From Kiloniellales bacterium (GTDB taxonomy: Bacteria > Pseudomonadota > Alphaproteobacteria > Kiloniellales > JAKSDN01), in NCBI GenBank assembly GCA_022360075.1, contig JAKSDN010000012.1, forward strand, positions 1 through 9,892: a stretch of 9,892 bases of DNA, in the 5' to 3' direction. Below, piece by piece: positions 1 through 6,912 of this stretch (the stretch's first letter is position 1; each line of letters starts with the position of its first letter). Under the pieces are notes generated by a model. The model had not been told where the DNA came from, made no database searches, and saw only the letters and a list, made by a program, of their open reading frames with translations. The position numbers and the translations under genes are program-made.

Positions 1-726
1 AATCCCGCAGAGCAGCAGGCGGTGGCGCTGCAGACCCAGATGATCTTTCAGGACCCCTTCGCCTCCCTCAACCCGCGCCTCAAGGTCGAGGAGATCATCG
101 GCGAGGCGCCCCTGGTCCACGGCATCGTCTCGCGCGCGGAACTGCCGGGCTACATCGAGGAGATGATGCGCCGGGTCGGCCTCGACCCGGAGTATCGCCG
201 GCGCTATCCGCACCAGTTCTCCGGCGGCCAGCGCCAGCGCATCGGCATCGCCCGCGCGCTGGCCGTGCGGCCCGTGTTCCTGGTCTGCGACGAGGCGATC
301 GCCGCGCTCGACGTCTCGATTCAGGCCCAGGTCCTGAACCTCTTCATGGATCTGCGCGAGGATCTGGACCTCACCTATCTCTTCATCAGCCACGACCTGG
401 GCGTGGTCGAGCACGTCTCAGACCGCGTCGTGATCATGTATCTGGGCCGGGTCGTGGAGGTGGCGCGCACCGAGGAACTGTTCCAGGAGCCGAACCATCC
501 CTATACCCAGGCGCTCTTGAAGGAGGTGCCGCGCCTCGATGCGCGCGGTCTCGACTACCAGCCGATCGAAGGCGAGATCCCGTCGCCGCTCGACCCGCCG
601 AGCGGCTGCCACTTCCATCCGCGCTGTCCCTACGCGGGCCAGCGCTGCCGGGAAGAGCGGCCGCAGCTCAAGGAGATCGCGCCGACGCGCTGGTCGGCCT
701 GTCACCTGAACGATGGGGCGTTCTGA
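1..726 (+). CDS. Dipeptide/oligopeptide ABC transporter ATP-binding protein (DppF/OppF type), 5' truncated
   Basis: This is the cytoplasmic ATPase subunit of a peptide-type ABC importer; ATP hydrolysis here drives substrate passage through the membrane permeases. The frame is open from base 1, so the Walker A region and true start lie outside the window; 241 residues are visible. In this fragment the Q-loop Gln (about residue 17, in IFQDP) is followed by the signature FSGGQRQRIGIARAL (73-87), Walker B with catalytic Glu (FLVCDE, 93-98), a D-loop (AALD) and the switch His (ISHD, His131). The C-terminal oligopeptide-family extension holds the NHPYTQALL motif and four Cys (203, 209, 216, 234). 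The pattern C-x5-C-x6-C resembles the cysteines that bind an iron-sulfur cluster in some Dpp ATPases. Walker B reads DEA where DEP is commoner, which is probably tolerated. The partner permease and ATPase genes should lie to the left. The family is clear; the substrate (peptide, nickel or other) cannot be told. Confidence 0.93.
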   Translation, partial: NPAEQQAVALQTQMIFQDPFASLNPRLKVEEIIGEAPLVHGIVSRAELPGYIEEMMRRVGLDPEYRRRYPHQFSGGQRQRIGIARALAVRPVFLVCDEAIAALDVSIQAQVLNLFMDLREDLDLTYLFISHDLGVVEHVSDRVVIMYLGRVVEVARTEELFQEPNHPYTQALLKEVPRLDARGLDYQPIEGEIPSPLDPPSGCHFHPRCPYAGQRCREERPQLKEIAPTRWSACHLNDGAF

Positions 727-738
727 GCGGATTCGGCC

Positions 739-759
739 GGCCCACTCCCGCGCCGGGCC
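739..759. terminator. Weak hairpin between convergent genes
   Basis: A GGCCC/GGGCC stem of 5 bp with an 11-base loop fills most of the 33-base gap between the ABC ATPase stop and the porin stop. A bidirectional terminator is expected in such a convergent gap, but this stem is short and neither side has a T-run, so the call is tentative. Confidence 0.25.
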
Positions 760-2040
760 TCAGAACTTGAAGGTGACGCCCACCACGCCGGCGAAGCCCT
801 GGTTGTCCGCGCCGTTTTCGCCGTCCCAATTGGCGTAGATGCCCGAGAGGCTCGTGCGCACACCGGGTCCGAGCTCGTACTCGACGGCCAGGGCGCCCGA
901 ATCGAGGACGTCCTCGTCGCCGTTCAGGACGTCGCCCTCGACTTCGCCGTGGAACCAGACGCCGTTGAACGACCAGGGACCGATGTCGTACTGAATGCCG
1001 GCATCCCACGACCAGCCTTCGGTCGAGTTGGCGCCGCTGGTGTAGGTCGCAGCCGCGAGCGTGGTGAGCCTGGTCGAGAAGACGCCGGCCGGCGTTCGGG
1101 CTGCGCCGAGGGTAGCACCACCGAAGTCCGTCCGGCTGAAGGAGCTGGTGGTCGCCGTCACGCGGCCGTCGATCTCGGCCGCGACCGAGCCGCCGATCGT
1201 AAACCCGGCGTAGCCGACGTTGATGCCGCCGGAGACCTGCTGCATGTCGGGAATGCTGACGCGCCGGGTCTTGATCGCCGCACCGTTGGTGCTGGCGCCC
1301 AGCGAGGGATCGAGGATGACGATGTCGTCGTCCGGCGCCTCGGCCCGGCGATAGCCGCCCGCGACGGCGACGTTCACCCCGCCGAAGGACTCGACGAAGT
1401 TCAGGCCGACCGAGATGCCGTGACGATACTCGGTATCCTCGTCCGCCTGCACCGGGCTGTTTTTGCCTTCGCCGCTGAAGGCGAGGGCGCCCTGGTAGGA
1501 CAGACCGAGCTGGAAGCCGAAAAGGCGAGGCGTGAAGTAGGTCAGCGTGTTCTCGTCGTTGCCGGTGTCGATGTAGGTCGAAAGGGCCGGCGTGCGGAAC
1601 GCATCGGTGAAACCGGTGGGCGCGGGCACGAAGGAGGTGATCCAGCCGGTGTTGAGGAGCACGCCGACATCGGGGGCGGCGAACTGCATGAGATAGGCCG
1701 CGGTGTTCTCGGACCCGAAGTTGATGCGCCCGAAACCGCCTTCCATGTAGCCGAAGTTCTCGTCGATCTGATCGCCCGCCGAGAACGACTCGAGCTGAAT
1801 GTTCGCGCCGAACATCAGACCGTTGTCGAGCGTGGTCTCGCCGGTGAACCAGACCTCGCCGTCGCTGAACATGCCGGTCTCGGCGAAATCGTTGCCGTCG
1901 TCGCTGACGTCGCCGACGCCGAAGAAGTTGTTCATGTAACCGCCCAGGCCCAGCTTGATGCCACCCTCGGCCATGGCCGGGCCGGAGACCATCGCGCCGG
2001 CGGTCGCAAGCGCGGTCGTGCTCATGAGACTACGTTTCAT
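760..2040 (-). CDS. Outer-membrane porin (alphaproteobacterial Gram-negative porin type)
   Basis: The product is a 426-residue beta-barrel channel for small hydrophilic solutes in the outer membrane. A clear Sec signal peptide occupies residues 1-24 (positive MKR start, Ala/Thr-rich core, Ala-Met-Ala before Glu25). The mature protein starts GIKLGLGGYMNNFFGVG, a typical first strand of the family, continues with alternating amphipathic strands and acidic Gly/Asp/Asn-rich loops, and ends in VGVTFKF. The terminal Phe is the known signal for BAM-dependent insertion. Length fits a 16-strand trimeric porin. The ATG is supported by an AGGAGG Shine-Dalgarno at 2048-2053, 7 bases upstream. It is transcribed toward the ABC ATPase gene and is probably monocistronic. 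Selectivity cannot be deduced. Confidence 0.92.
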   Translation of the reverse strand: MKRSLMSTTALATAGAMVSGPAMAEGGIKLGLGGYMNNFFGVGDVSDDGNDFAETGMFSDGEVWFTGETTLDNGLMFGANIQLESFSAGDQIDENFGYMEGGFGRINFGSENTAAYLMQFAAPDVGVLLNTGWITSFVPAPTGFTDAFRTPALSTYIDTGNDENTLTYFTPRLFGFQLGLSYQGALAFSGEGKNSPVQADEDTEYRHGISVGLNFVESFGGVNVAVAGGYRRAEAPDDDIVILDPSLGASTNGAAIKTRRVSIPDMQQVSGGINVGYAGFTIGGSVAAEIDGRVTATTSSFSRTDFGGATLGAARTPAGVFSTRLTTLAAATYTSGANSTEGWSWDAGIQYDIGPWSFNGVWFHGEVEGDVLNGDEDVLDSGALAVEYELGPGVRTSLSGIYANWDGENGADNQGFAGVVGVTFKF

Positions 2041-2053
2041 TCAAGTCCCTCCT

Positions 2054-2066
2054 GGGGCCTGACCCC
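2054..2066 (-). other. Small GGGG/CCCC hairpin beside the porin ribosome binding site
   Basis: Four G and four C flank a 5-base loop just upstream of the porin AGGAGG. It leaves the ribosome binding site itself free. With only 4 bp it may be chance in GC-rich DNA. Confidence 0.2.
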
Positions 2067-2097
2067 TGGCTCGAAACGTCCCCTGTCCAAGATGTCT

Positions 2098-2116
2098 GCG
2101 CGGGATTATTCCGCGC
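2098..2116 (-). other. Hairpin or palindrome in the porin 5' leader
   Basis: GCGCGG and CCGCGC form a perfect 6-bp stem around gattatt; a further A-T pair and a G-T wobble shorten the loop to three bases. It lies about 58-76 bases upstream of the porin ATG, inside the transcript predicted from the promoter at 2145-2174. It could be an mRNA 5' stabilising hairpin or a protein-binding palindrome; the sequence does not decide. Confidence 0.4.
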
Positions 2117-2144
2117 CGGCGCCACAACGCCGAACCATACGACA

Positions 2145-2174
2145 ACTATAGGCGGCAGAATCAGGAACTTTCAA
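2145..2174 (-). promoter_or_regulatory. Sigma-70-like promoter of the porin gene
   Basis: On the minus strand a -35 box TTGAAA (2169-2174) is separated by 18 bases from a -10 box TATAGT (2145-2150). The match to housekeeping consensus is 5/6 at each box. Transcription would start near 2138, giving a leader of about 98 bases before the porin ATG. It is the best promoter candidate in this intergenic region. Confidence 0.6.
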
Positions 2175-2176
2175 AG

Positions 2177-2190
2177 GTCATTTGGATGAC
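2177..2190. promoter_or_regulatory. Dyad GTCAT-N4-ATGAC next to the porin -35 box
   Basis: A perfect 5+5 inverted repeat with a 4-base spacer ends 2 bases from the porin -35 box and is centred about 45 bases upstream of the inferred start. That place and geometry suit an activator site. I do not recognise the regulator; it is not a good Fnr box. Confidence 0.35.
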
Positions 2191-2246
2191 AGCGCCGGGT
2201 ACGGCCGCAGGCGCCCTTGGTGTGGCGCGACTTCGGAATCTGCCGC

Positions 2247-2262
2247 CCCCGCCGCCTCGGGG
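2247..2262 (-). terminator. Hairpin directly after the cytochrome c stop
   Basis: CCCCG and CGGGG form a 5-bp stem around a 6-base loop and abut the stop codon of the cytochrome gene. No T-run follows on the minus strand, so it is at best a weak or factor-assisted terminator, or a 3' stabilising hairpin. Confidence 0.3.
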
Positions 2263-2649
2263 TCATGGTTGGCCGGAGATGGATTCGAGATAGGCGATGA
2301 AGGCGGTGATCTCGTCCGGCGCCAGCGTGATCTCCGGCATCTGCGGCTGGCTGTGGCCGACGAGTATGCCCTCGGCCAGCGCTTCTTGCAGGTCGCTGAC
2401 CGGCCAGTCCACGCCGAAGCTGGCGAAAGGCGGCGCGTCTTTCGCCGGGCTCTCCTCTCCGGGAACGACGGCATGGCAGCGCGCGCAGAGCCGCTGGGCG
2501 AGCTCCTTGCCGGCCTCGATTTCGCTGGCGAGGAGGGGCGACGCGATGACGCTAATCAGCAGCGCAAACACGGCCGATCGCAGCCAAGGCCTGGCTTGGC
2601 GCGGAAGAGCGAGGGCGGAATCCGCTATTGGAGGTTCTTGTCTTTGCAC
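2263..2649 (-). CDS. Small secreted class I c-type cytochrome
   Basis: The product is a 128-residue periplasmic single-haem electron carrier. A hydrophobic export segment spans about residues 24-41 (SAVFALLISVIASPLLA), with Arg before it and likely cleavage after Ala41. The haem-binding CxxCH is CARCH at 55-59, giving covalent haem attachment and the His59 axial ligand. Met104 in the QPQMPEI segment is the expected distal ligand, and the closing helix is DEITAFIAYLESI. The mature part is about 87 residues, normal for a small cytochrome c. The chosen start is GTG; no strong Shine-Dalgarno precedes it and the 20-residue N-region is long, so the start is uncertain. It lies 102 bases downstream of hsp20 on the same strand and could share its transcript. 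Its redox partners are not identifiable here. Confidence 0.88.
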   Translation of the reverse strand: MQRQEPPIADSALALPRQARPWLRSAVFALLISVIASPLLASEIEAGKELAQRLCARCHAVVPGEESPAKDAPPFASFGVDWPVSDLQEALAEGILVGHSQPQMPEITLAPDEITAFIAYLESISGQP

Positions 2650-2686
2650 TCGATCAAGCTCGCATGGCGGTAGAAGTCGATTGGCC

Positions 2687-2729
2687 GGTCCCCGCCGTTT
2701 GGTCCATCCCTGGCGGCGCGGCGGGGACC
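2687..2729 (-). terminator. Strong 11-bp hairpin after hsp20
   Basis: GGTCCCCGCCG (2687-2697) and CGGCGGGGACC (2719-2729) are perfect inverted repeats with a 21-base loop, beginning about 22 bases after the hsp20 stop. No T-run follows in the direction of transcription. It may act as a terminator of the type lacking a U-tract, or protect the hsp20 mRNA 3' end and lower expression of the cytochrome gene behind it. Confidence 0.5.
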
Positions 2730-2751
2730 TGGTCTCGGCTCGATGGCCGGG

Positions 2752-3300
2752 CTACTTCTTCGAGATGGCGATCTTCTTTTCCTTCGCCTTGGCCTCGGCG
2801 TGCTTCGGCAGCGACAGATGGAGGACGCCTTTGTCGTAGGTCGCCTTGATCGCCTCCGCATTGACCGTGTCGGGGACCCGGAAGGAGCGGCTGAAGGCGC
2901 CGTAGTGGCGCTCCGACAGGTAGAAGTCCTTCTTCTTCTTCTCTTCCGACTCGGCCTTCTTCTCGCCTTTGATGGTCAGCACGCCGTCGGCCATGGTCAG
3001 TTCGACGTCCGTCTCGTCCATGCCCGGCAGCTCGGCGGTGATCTCGATCGCGTCGTCGCTCTCGCTGACGTCGAAGCGCACGTCGATCATGTCGTGCATC
3101 GGGCCGGCCGGCATCTTGCCGAAGAGGTCGCGGTCCCAGAGATCACGCGACTGGGAAGGAAAGCGGGGCCAGCCGCGCATGTAGCCCTCGAACAGGTCGT
3201 CCATGCGCTTGCGCAGATCCATCATGGGTGCAAAAGGCCAGTCGGCGGCGCCGTGCGCCGGGGCCTTGGCGGAAGCCTTCTCGACTTGCTTGTTCGCCAT
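2752..3300 (-). CDS. Small heat-shock protein, Hsp20/alpha-crystallin family
   Basis: This cytoplasmic ATP-independent chaperone of 182 residues should bind unfolding proteins and hold them for DnaK/ClpB refolding. The N-terminal arm (1-68) contains WPFAPMMDLRKRMDDLFEGY. The alpha-crystallin domain (about 69-166) has the family marks ELPGMDETDVEL, GVLTIKGEKK, a Lys-rich loop, ERHYGAFSRSFRVP and TYDKGVLHLSLPK. The tail carries an I-x-I motif (Ile177-Ala-Ile179), which docks subunits into oligomers. I chose the ATG at 3298-3300 because GAGGAG (3309-3314) precedes it at 8 bases; the frame stays open further upstream, but that extension is basic, of low complexity and unlike the family. It has its own promoter region with a Crp/Fnr-type box and no readable sigma-32 promoter. 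It differs from the short IbpA-type mainly in its longer N-terminal arm. Confidence 0.95.
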   Translation of the reverse strand: MANKQVEKASAKAPAHGAADWPFAPMMDLRKRMDDLFEGYMRGWPRFPSQSRDLWDRDLFGKMPAGPMHDMIDVRFDVSESDDAIEITAELPGMDETDVELTMADGVLTIKGEKKAESEEKKKKDFYLSERHYGAFSRSFRVPDTVNAEAIKATYDKGVLHLSLPKHAEAKAKEKKIAISKK

Positions 3301-3373
3301 TGCAGGTTCTCCTCGTGGCTGTCTCGGCCGGGGCTGGGGAGAGCCTCGGCCTCGCTCTCTATGGTTCGGCAAG

Positions 3374-3379
3374 GAGATA
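3374..3379 (-). promoter_or_regulatory. Candidate -10 box for hsp20
   Basis: TATCTC on the minus strand is a partial -10 match. With transcription starting at about 3367, the Fnr-type palindrome at 3402-3415 is centred exactly at -41.5, the class II activator position where a separate -35 box is not needed. The leader would be about 67 bases. Confidence 0.45.
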
Positions 3380-3401
3380 CGACCCGGCTCCTGCGCTCAC
3401 C

Positions 3402-3415
3402 TTGATCCAGGTCAA
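3402..3415 (-). promoter_or_regulatory. Crp/Fnr-family (Fnr/FixK/Dnr-type) binding site upstream of hsp20
   Basis: TTGATCCAGGTCAA matches the Fnr-type consensus TTGAT-N4-ATCAA at 9 of 10 defined bases, and the dyad extends by one more pair as CTTGA-N6-TCAAG. The site lies 102-115 bases upstream of the hsp20 ATG and just beyond the end of the kinase gene, so hsp20 is the only gene it can plausibly serve. Fnr/FixK/Dnr regulators respond to low oxygen or nitric oxide; which one acts here cannot be told. Confidence 0.6.
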
Positions 3416-3424
3416 GCAGGGGTT

Positions 3425-3440
3425 GCGCCGTGGGCGGCGC
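3425..3440 (-). terminator. Hairpin after the histidine kinase gene
   Basis: GCGCCG and CGGCGC form a 6-bp stem with a 4-base loop, starting about 18 bases after the kinase stop. It lacks a T-run on the minus strand. Its position just before the hsp20 promoter suits the end of the preceding operon, perhaps with Rho. Confidence 0.4.
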
Positions 3441-3458
3441 GGCGAACAAGCGGCCGAA

Positions 3459-6400
3459 TCAGGCCTGCTGAGCCTCGGCGATCAAGCGATCGACCAGGGC
3501 GCGTACCTCGTTCGGCGTGAAAGGCTTTTCCAGATAGGGACGGCCCGTGCGGTCGAGGAAGCCGCGCACCGACGGCCCGAGCGCGTCGCCGGTGATGAAG
3601 GCGATCCGCTCGGCGAGGTGGGGATAGTCGGCCTGGACCTTGCGGAACAGTCCGGGCCCGTCGAGGTCGGGCATGCGCAGGTCGCTCAGGATCAGATCGA
3701 ACTCGGCCTCGGAGAGCCGCGAGAGGGCCAGGTTGCCCGACTTGGCGGTCTCGATCTCGTGGCCGCTGAGCGTGAGGATGTCGGTCAGCATCTCCGAGAC
3801 CTCGGGCTCGTCGTCGACGACAAGGATCCGGCAGGCGCTGCGACCGCCTTCCAGGCGCTGCTCCTCGACCCGCTCGCGCGATCGGGTCTCCGAGCGGGGC
3901 AAAAGGATCGTGAAGCTCGTGCCCTTGCCCGGCGCGCTGCTGACCTCGATGCGGCCGCCGTGGGAGACGATGATGCCCTGGCTGACGGCGAGACCGACGC
4001 CGGTGCCGACGCCGTCCTTCTTGGTCGTGAAGAAGGGCTCGAAGATCCGCGATCTGACCTCGGCCGGGATGCCGGGGCCCGTGTCGTGGAACTCGATGCG
4101 CACGCGCGCGCCGGAGGACTCGCTCTTGGCCACGATCTGGAGCTCGCGCGCGCCGGTCTGCTCCGACATGGCCTGCTCGGCATTGATGATCAGGTTCATG
4201 AGGACCTGCGTGAGCTGATCCGGGTCGGCCCAGACCGGCGGCAGGTCCGGATCGAGGGCCCGCGTGACCTGGATGTCGGCGCTGCGCAGCGTGTAGCCGG
4301 TGACCTCGAGCGCCGAATCGATGACCTCTCGGACGTCCACGACGCGGCGCTGGGGCGAGCTTTGCCGGGCCATGGCGAGGAAGGTCTTGACGATCCGCGA
4401 GCAGCGATCCGCGGCGGTGCCAATGCGCTGGGCGCGCCGCCGGATCCCCGGGTCCTCCGCCGTCTCCTTGAGCATCAGGGCCTGACCGACGACCACCGAC
4501 AGGGGATTGTTGAGCTCGTGGGCGACGCCGGCCAGAAGCGCGCCCAAGGCGTTGAGCTTCTCGCTCTGATAAAGCGCTTCGCGCTGATCGGCGATCTGCT
4601 GCTCGGCAAGCTTGCGCTCGGTCAGATCGAAGATGCCGGTAACGATCGCCTCCTCGCCGTCGTAGGTCAGCGGCTTGGCCGTGATCGCGACCGGAACCGG
4701 CGTGCCGTCGGCGCGGCGCTGCTCGACCTCGAGGGAATCGATCAGGCCGCTCTCGTCGAGCTCGCGGCAGGCCTGCTCGCGTTCGCCGGGATCGCCGTAG
4801 TAGTCGTCGATGCTGCTGCCGACGATCTCGTCTTGACTGAGCCCCCAAAGCTGCGAGGTGGCCGGGCTGGCGTAGAGGATGTTGTCGTCGCGCCGGCGCG
4901 TGATCACCACGGGCAGGGGATGGGCCTCGGTGATGCGCCGGAAACGCTCCTCGCTTTCGCTCAGCGCTTGCTGCATGCGCTTTTGCTCGGTGATGTTCAT
5001 GCGCACGAAGACCAGGCCGCCCTCGGCCGTCGGGTGACGGCTGACGAGCATCCAGCGTCCATCCTCCAGCTCGACCTCGACCGGCTCGTCGTGCGCGAGC
5101 CAGAACGACCAGATCTCCTCGTTCGTGCGGCCGAGTAGGCGCTCGGCCTCGGCGCCGGAGCGGCCGGCGACGCTCTTGGACTTCGTGAGCGTGTTCCGCT
5201 GGAGCTCGGCGATGCTCGAGCCGACCAGTTCCTGCTCCGGCCGGTCGAAGAGCGACGCATAGGCGCGGTTGCAGATCACCAGGGACTTGGAGGTGTCGAA
5301 GACCGCGAAGCCGTTCGGCATGCTCTCGATGGCATCCTGGAAGAGCTGCAGCCAGCGCTGCCGGTCTTGCTCCACCCGTTTGCGCTCGGTGATGTCGAGA
5401 TTGACCGTCAGGATGTGCAGCACCTCGCCGGCGTCGTCGAGCAGCGGGATCTTGGTGCTCCAGGTCACCAGCTCCTCGCCGTGCGCCGGCTCGAGTGTCT
5501 GCTCGTAGAAGGGCAGGCGCCGGCGGGTCTCGAGAAGCCTCTCCTCGCGGCTCTTCGAGAGAACCGGGACCTCGCCCTCGAAGAGCTCCGCGTCGGTATG
5601 GCCCACGGCTTGATCGCGGTTCAGGCCCCAGCACTCGGTGAACTGGCGGTTCACCATGCGATAGCGCAGGTCGCGGTCCTTGACGTGGATGACCGCGGGC
5701 ACGGCGTCCATGACGATCTCGAGCAATCGCAAGCTCTCGCTGGCGCTGCGCCAGGCCTCGACCTGCTCGGTCACGTCGGTATAGGTGCTCACGAAGCCGC
5801 CGCCGGCGATGGGGCGGCGCCGGACATCGATCTCACGGCCGTCGGCGGTGTGATAGCGGAAGGTCGTCTCCTCGTCCGACTGGAAGGTCTCGAGGACGTT
5901 CGGCAGGAGGTTGCCGTCCTTGTCGCGGATGTTCGCGTCTTCGGTCAGATTGAAGGTCGCGATCTCCTGCACCTCGGCACCCTCATAGAGCCGCTCGCGC
6001 TCCGTGCCGAGAATGGTGGGCAGGCGGTCGTTCCAGACGACGAGGCGCAGATCCCGGTCGACGAAGGAGATGCCGTCGGTCATGTTCTCGAGCGTGGCGC
6101 GCAGCAAGGCTGTCTTGTTGGCCAGCTCGGCCTCGCGGTCGAAGACCTCGCGGTTGCGTCGCTCCAGGTTCTCGACCAGCTCGCGCAACGAGCGCCGGGT
6201 CTCCTCGAAGCTCTTCGCCAGAACGCCGAGCTCGTCTTCACGCTGCCAGCGCAGGGGCTGATTGAGGCGTCCGCTGGCCAGGGCGCGGGACTGCTCGACC
6301 AGGAGATCGACCGGATTGAGGACCTTGAATCGCAGAAGCTGAAAGATGATCAGGATGCCGAGCGCGACCTGCAGGAAGCCGGTGAGGAAGATCTGCGTCC

Positions 6401-6854
6401 ACTGCTCGGCGATCTCCGCCTCGACGCGCGCGGTGCTGACCTCGACGCGAACGGCGCCGATGGTCTCCTGATCCCGTACCACGGGCGCTTCGCGGGCCAG
6501 GCGCTCGCCTTTGGCGCGCTCGGCGTCCTCGGCCACCAGGAACTGCGCCATCATGGGCGCGGTCACGGTGATCGCCGTGATGCGCTCGTCACGCATCAGG
6601 ACGTCGAGCAGGGGACGGCCGTGTTCGGGCCTGACTTCCCAGATCGGCGTCTGCATGCCGATCGCCAGAACTTCGACGATGCGGCTGTGATCCTTCTCCA
6701 GCTCCTCGATCAGGCCGGCACGTCTGTTCGACAGATCGCGCCAGGCGGTCAGAGCGATGGGGAGCGATAGGCCCAGCACCAAGGCGATCGCGATGGTCGA
6801 GCGCAGTGACAGATTTGCGACAGCGTTCCGCAAACGTGAAATCGGTGATTGCAC
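3459..6854 (-). CDS. Membrane-bound hybrid histidine kinase with HAMP, four PAS domains and C-terminal receiver
   Basis: This 1131-residue inner-membrane sensor autophosphorylates and passes phosphate to its own receiver. Order: membrane helix about 19-38; extracytoplasmic region about 39-153 with an IWEVRPEHGRPLLDVLMRDERI stretch typical of PAS-like sensor folds; helix about 155-175; HAMP about 176-235; PAS 1 about 247-365; PAS 2 about 370-491; PAS 3 about 500-624; PAS 4 about 632-748. The dimerisation domain has phospho-acceptor His779 in AGVAHELNNPLS. The ATPase domain has N-box Asn887/Asn891, G1 DTGPGIP (924-930), FEPFFTTK (938-945) and G2 GTGVGLA. The receiver (1007-1127) has acidic pocket Asp1014/Asp1015, phospho-acceptor Asp1058, Thr1088 and Lys1110. 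All catalytic residues are present. The start is GTG, with GGGAGG at 6865-6870. It lies 58 bases behind a solute-binding protein gene, probably in one operon. No Hpt or DNA-binding regulator lies nearby, so the output is unknown. Confidence 0.94.
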   Translation of the reverse strand: MQSPISRLRNAVANLSLRSTIAIALVLGLSLPIALTAWRDLSNRRAGLIEELEKDHSRIVEVLAIGMQTPIWEVRPEHGRPLLDVLMRDERITAITVTAPMMAQFLVAEDAERAKGERLAREAPVVRDQETIGAVRVEVSTARVEAEIAEQWTQIFLTGFLQVALGILIIFQLLRFKVLNPVDLLVEQSRALASGRLNQPLRWQREDELGVLAKSFEETRRSLRELVENLERRNREVFDREAELANKTALLRATLENMTDGISFVDRDLRLVVWNDRLPTILGTERERLYEGAEVQEIATFNLTEDANIRDKDGNLLPNVLETFQSDEETTFRYHTADGREIDVRRRPIAGGGFVSTYTDVTEQVEAWRSASESLRLLEIVMDAVPAVIHVKDRDLRYRMVNRQFTECWGLNRDQAVGHTDAELFEGEVPVLSKSREERLLETRRRLPFYEQTLEPAHGEELVTWSTKIPLLDDAGEVLHILTVNLDITERKRVEQDRQRWLQLFQDAIESMPNGFAVFDTSKSLVICNRAYASLFDRPEQELVGSSIAELQRNTLTKSKSVAGRSGAEAERLLGRTNEEIWSFWLAHDEPVEVELEDGRWMLVSRHPTAEGGLVFVRMNITEQKRMQQALSESEERFRRITEAHPLPVVITRRRDDNILYASPATSQLWGLSQDEIVGSSIDDYYGDPGEREQACRELDESGLIDSLEVEQRRADGTPVPVAITAKPLTYDGEEAIVTGIFDLTERKLAEQQIADQREALYQSEKLNALGALLAGVAHELNNPLSVVVGQALMLKETAEDPGIRRRAQRIGTAADRCSRIVKTFLAMARQSSPQRRVVDVREVIDSALEVTGYTLRSADIQVTRALDPDLPPVWADPDQLTQVLMNLIINAEQAMSEQTGARELQIVAKSESSGARVRIEFHDTGPGIPAEVRSRIFEPFFTTKKDGVGTGVGLAVSQGIIVSHGGRIEVSSAPGKGTSFTILLPRSETRSRERVEEQRLEGGRSACRILVVDDEPEVSEMLTDILTLSGHEIETAKSGNLALSRLSEAEFDLILSDLRMPDLDGPGLFRKVQADYPHLAERIAFITGDALGPSVRGFLDRTGRPYLEKPFTPNEVRALVDRLIAEAQQA

Positions 6855-6912
6855 GGTTCGCGAGCCTCCCGATGGCGGCCCGGTGTCGAGCCGAACCGCG
6901 TGTTGGATTCTC

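Noticed and set aside
949..2151. 400-residue open frame on the plus strand opposite the porin
   Set aside because: The minus strand has a signal peptide, barrel pattern, terminal Phe and Shine-Dalgarno; the plus frame has an Arg/Gly/Val/Asp-rich shadow composition.
3301..3372. 24-residue N-terminal extension of Hsp20
   Set aside because: It is basic and low-complexity, overlaps the predicted leader, and the ATG at 3298-3300 has a strong GAGGAG site.
3401..3442. Sigma-32 promoter for hsp20 starting at CTTGACC
   Set aside because: The -35 half overlaps the Fnr-type box, but no CCCCAT-like -10 lies at an allowed distance.
3228..5138. 636-residue open frame on the plus strand opposite the histidine kinase
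   Set aside because: It is a shadow of the kinase gene in GC-rich DNA: no recognisable domain, skewed Arg/Ala/Asp/Leu composition, while the opposite strand encodes an intact kinase with all motifs.
5367..6770. 467-residue open frame on the plus strand opposite the kinase N-terminal half
   Set aside because: Same reason: low-complexity composition, no family features, and full overlap with the sensor and PAS part of a clear kinase.
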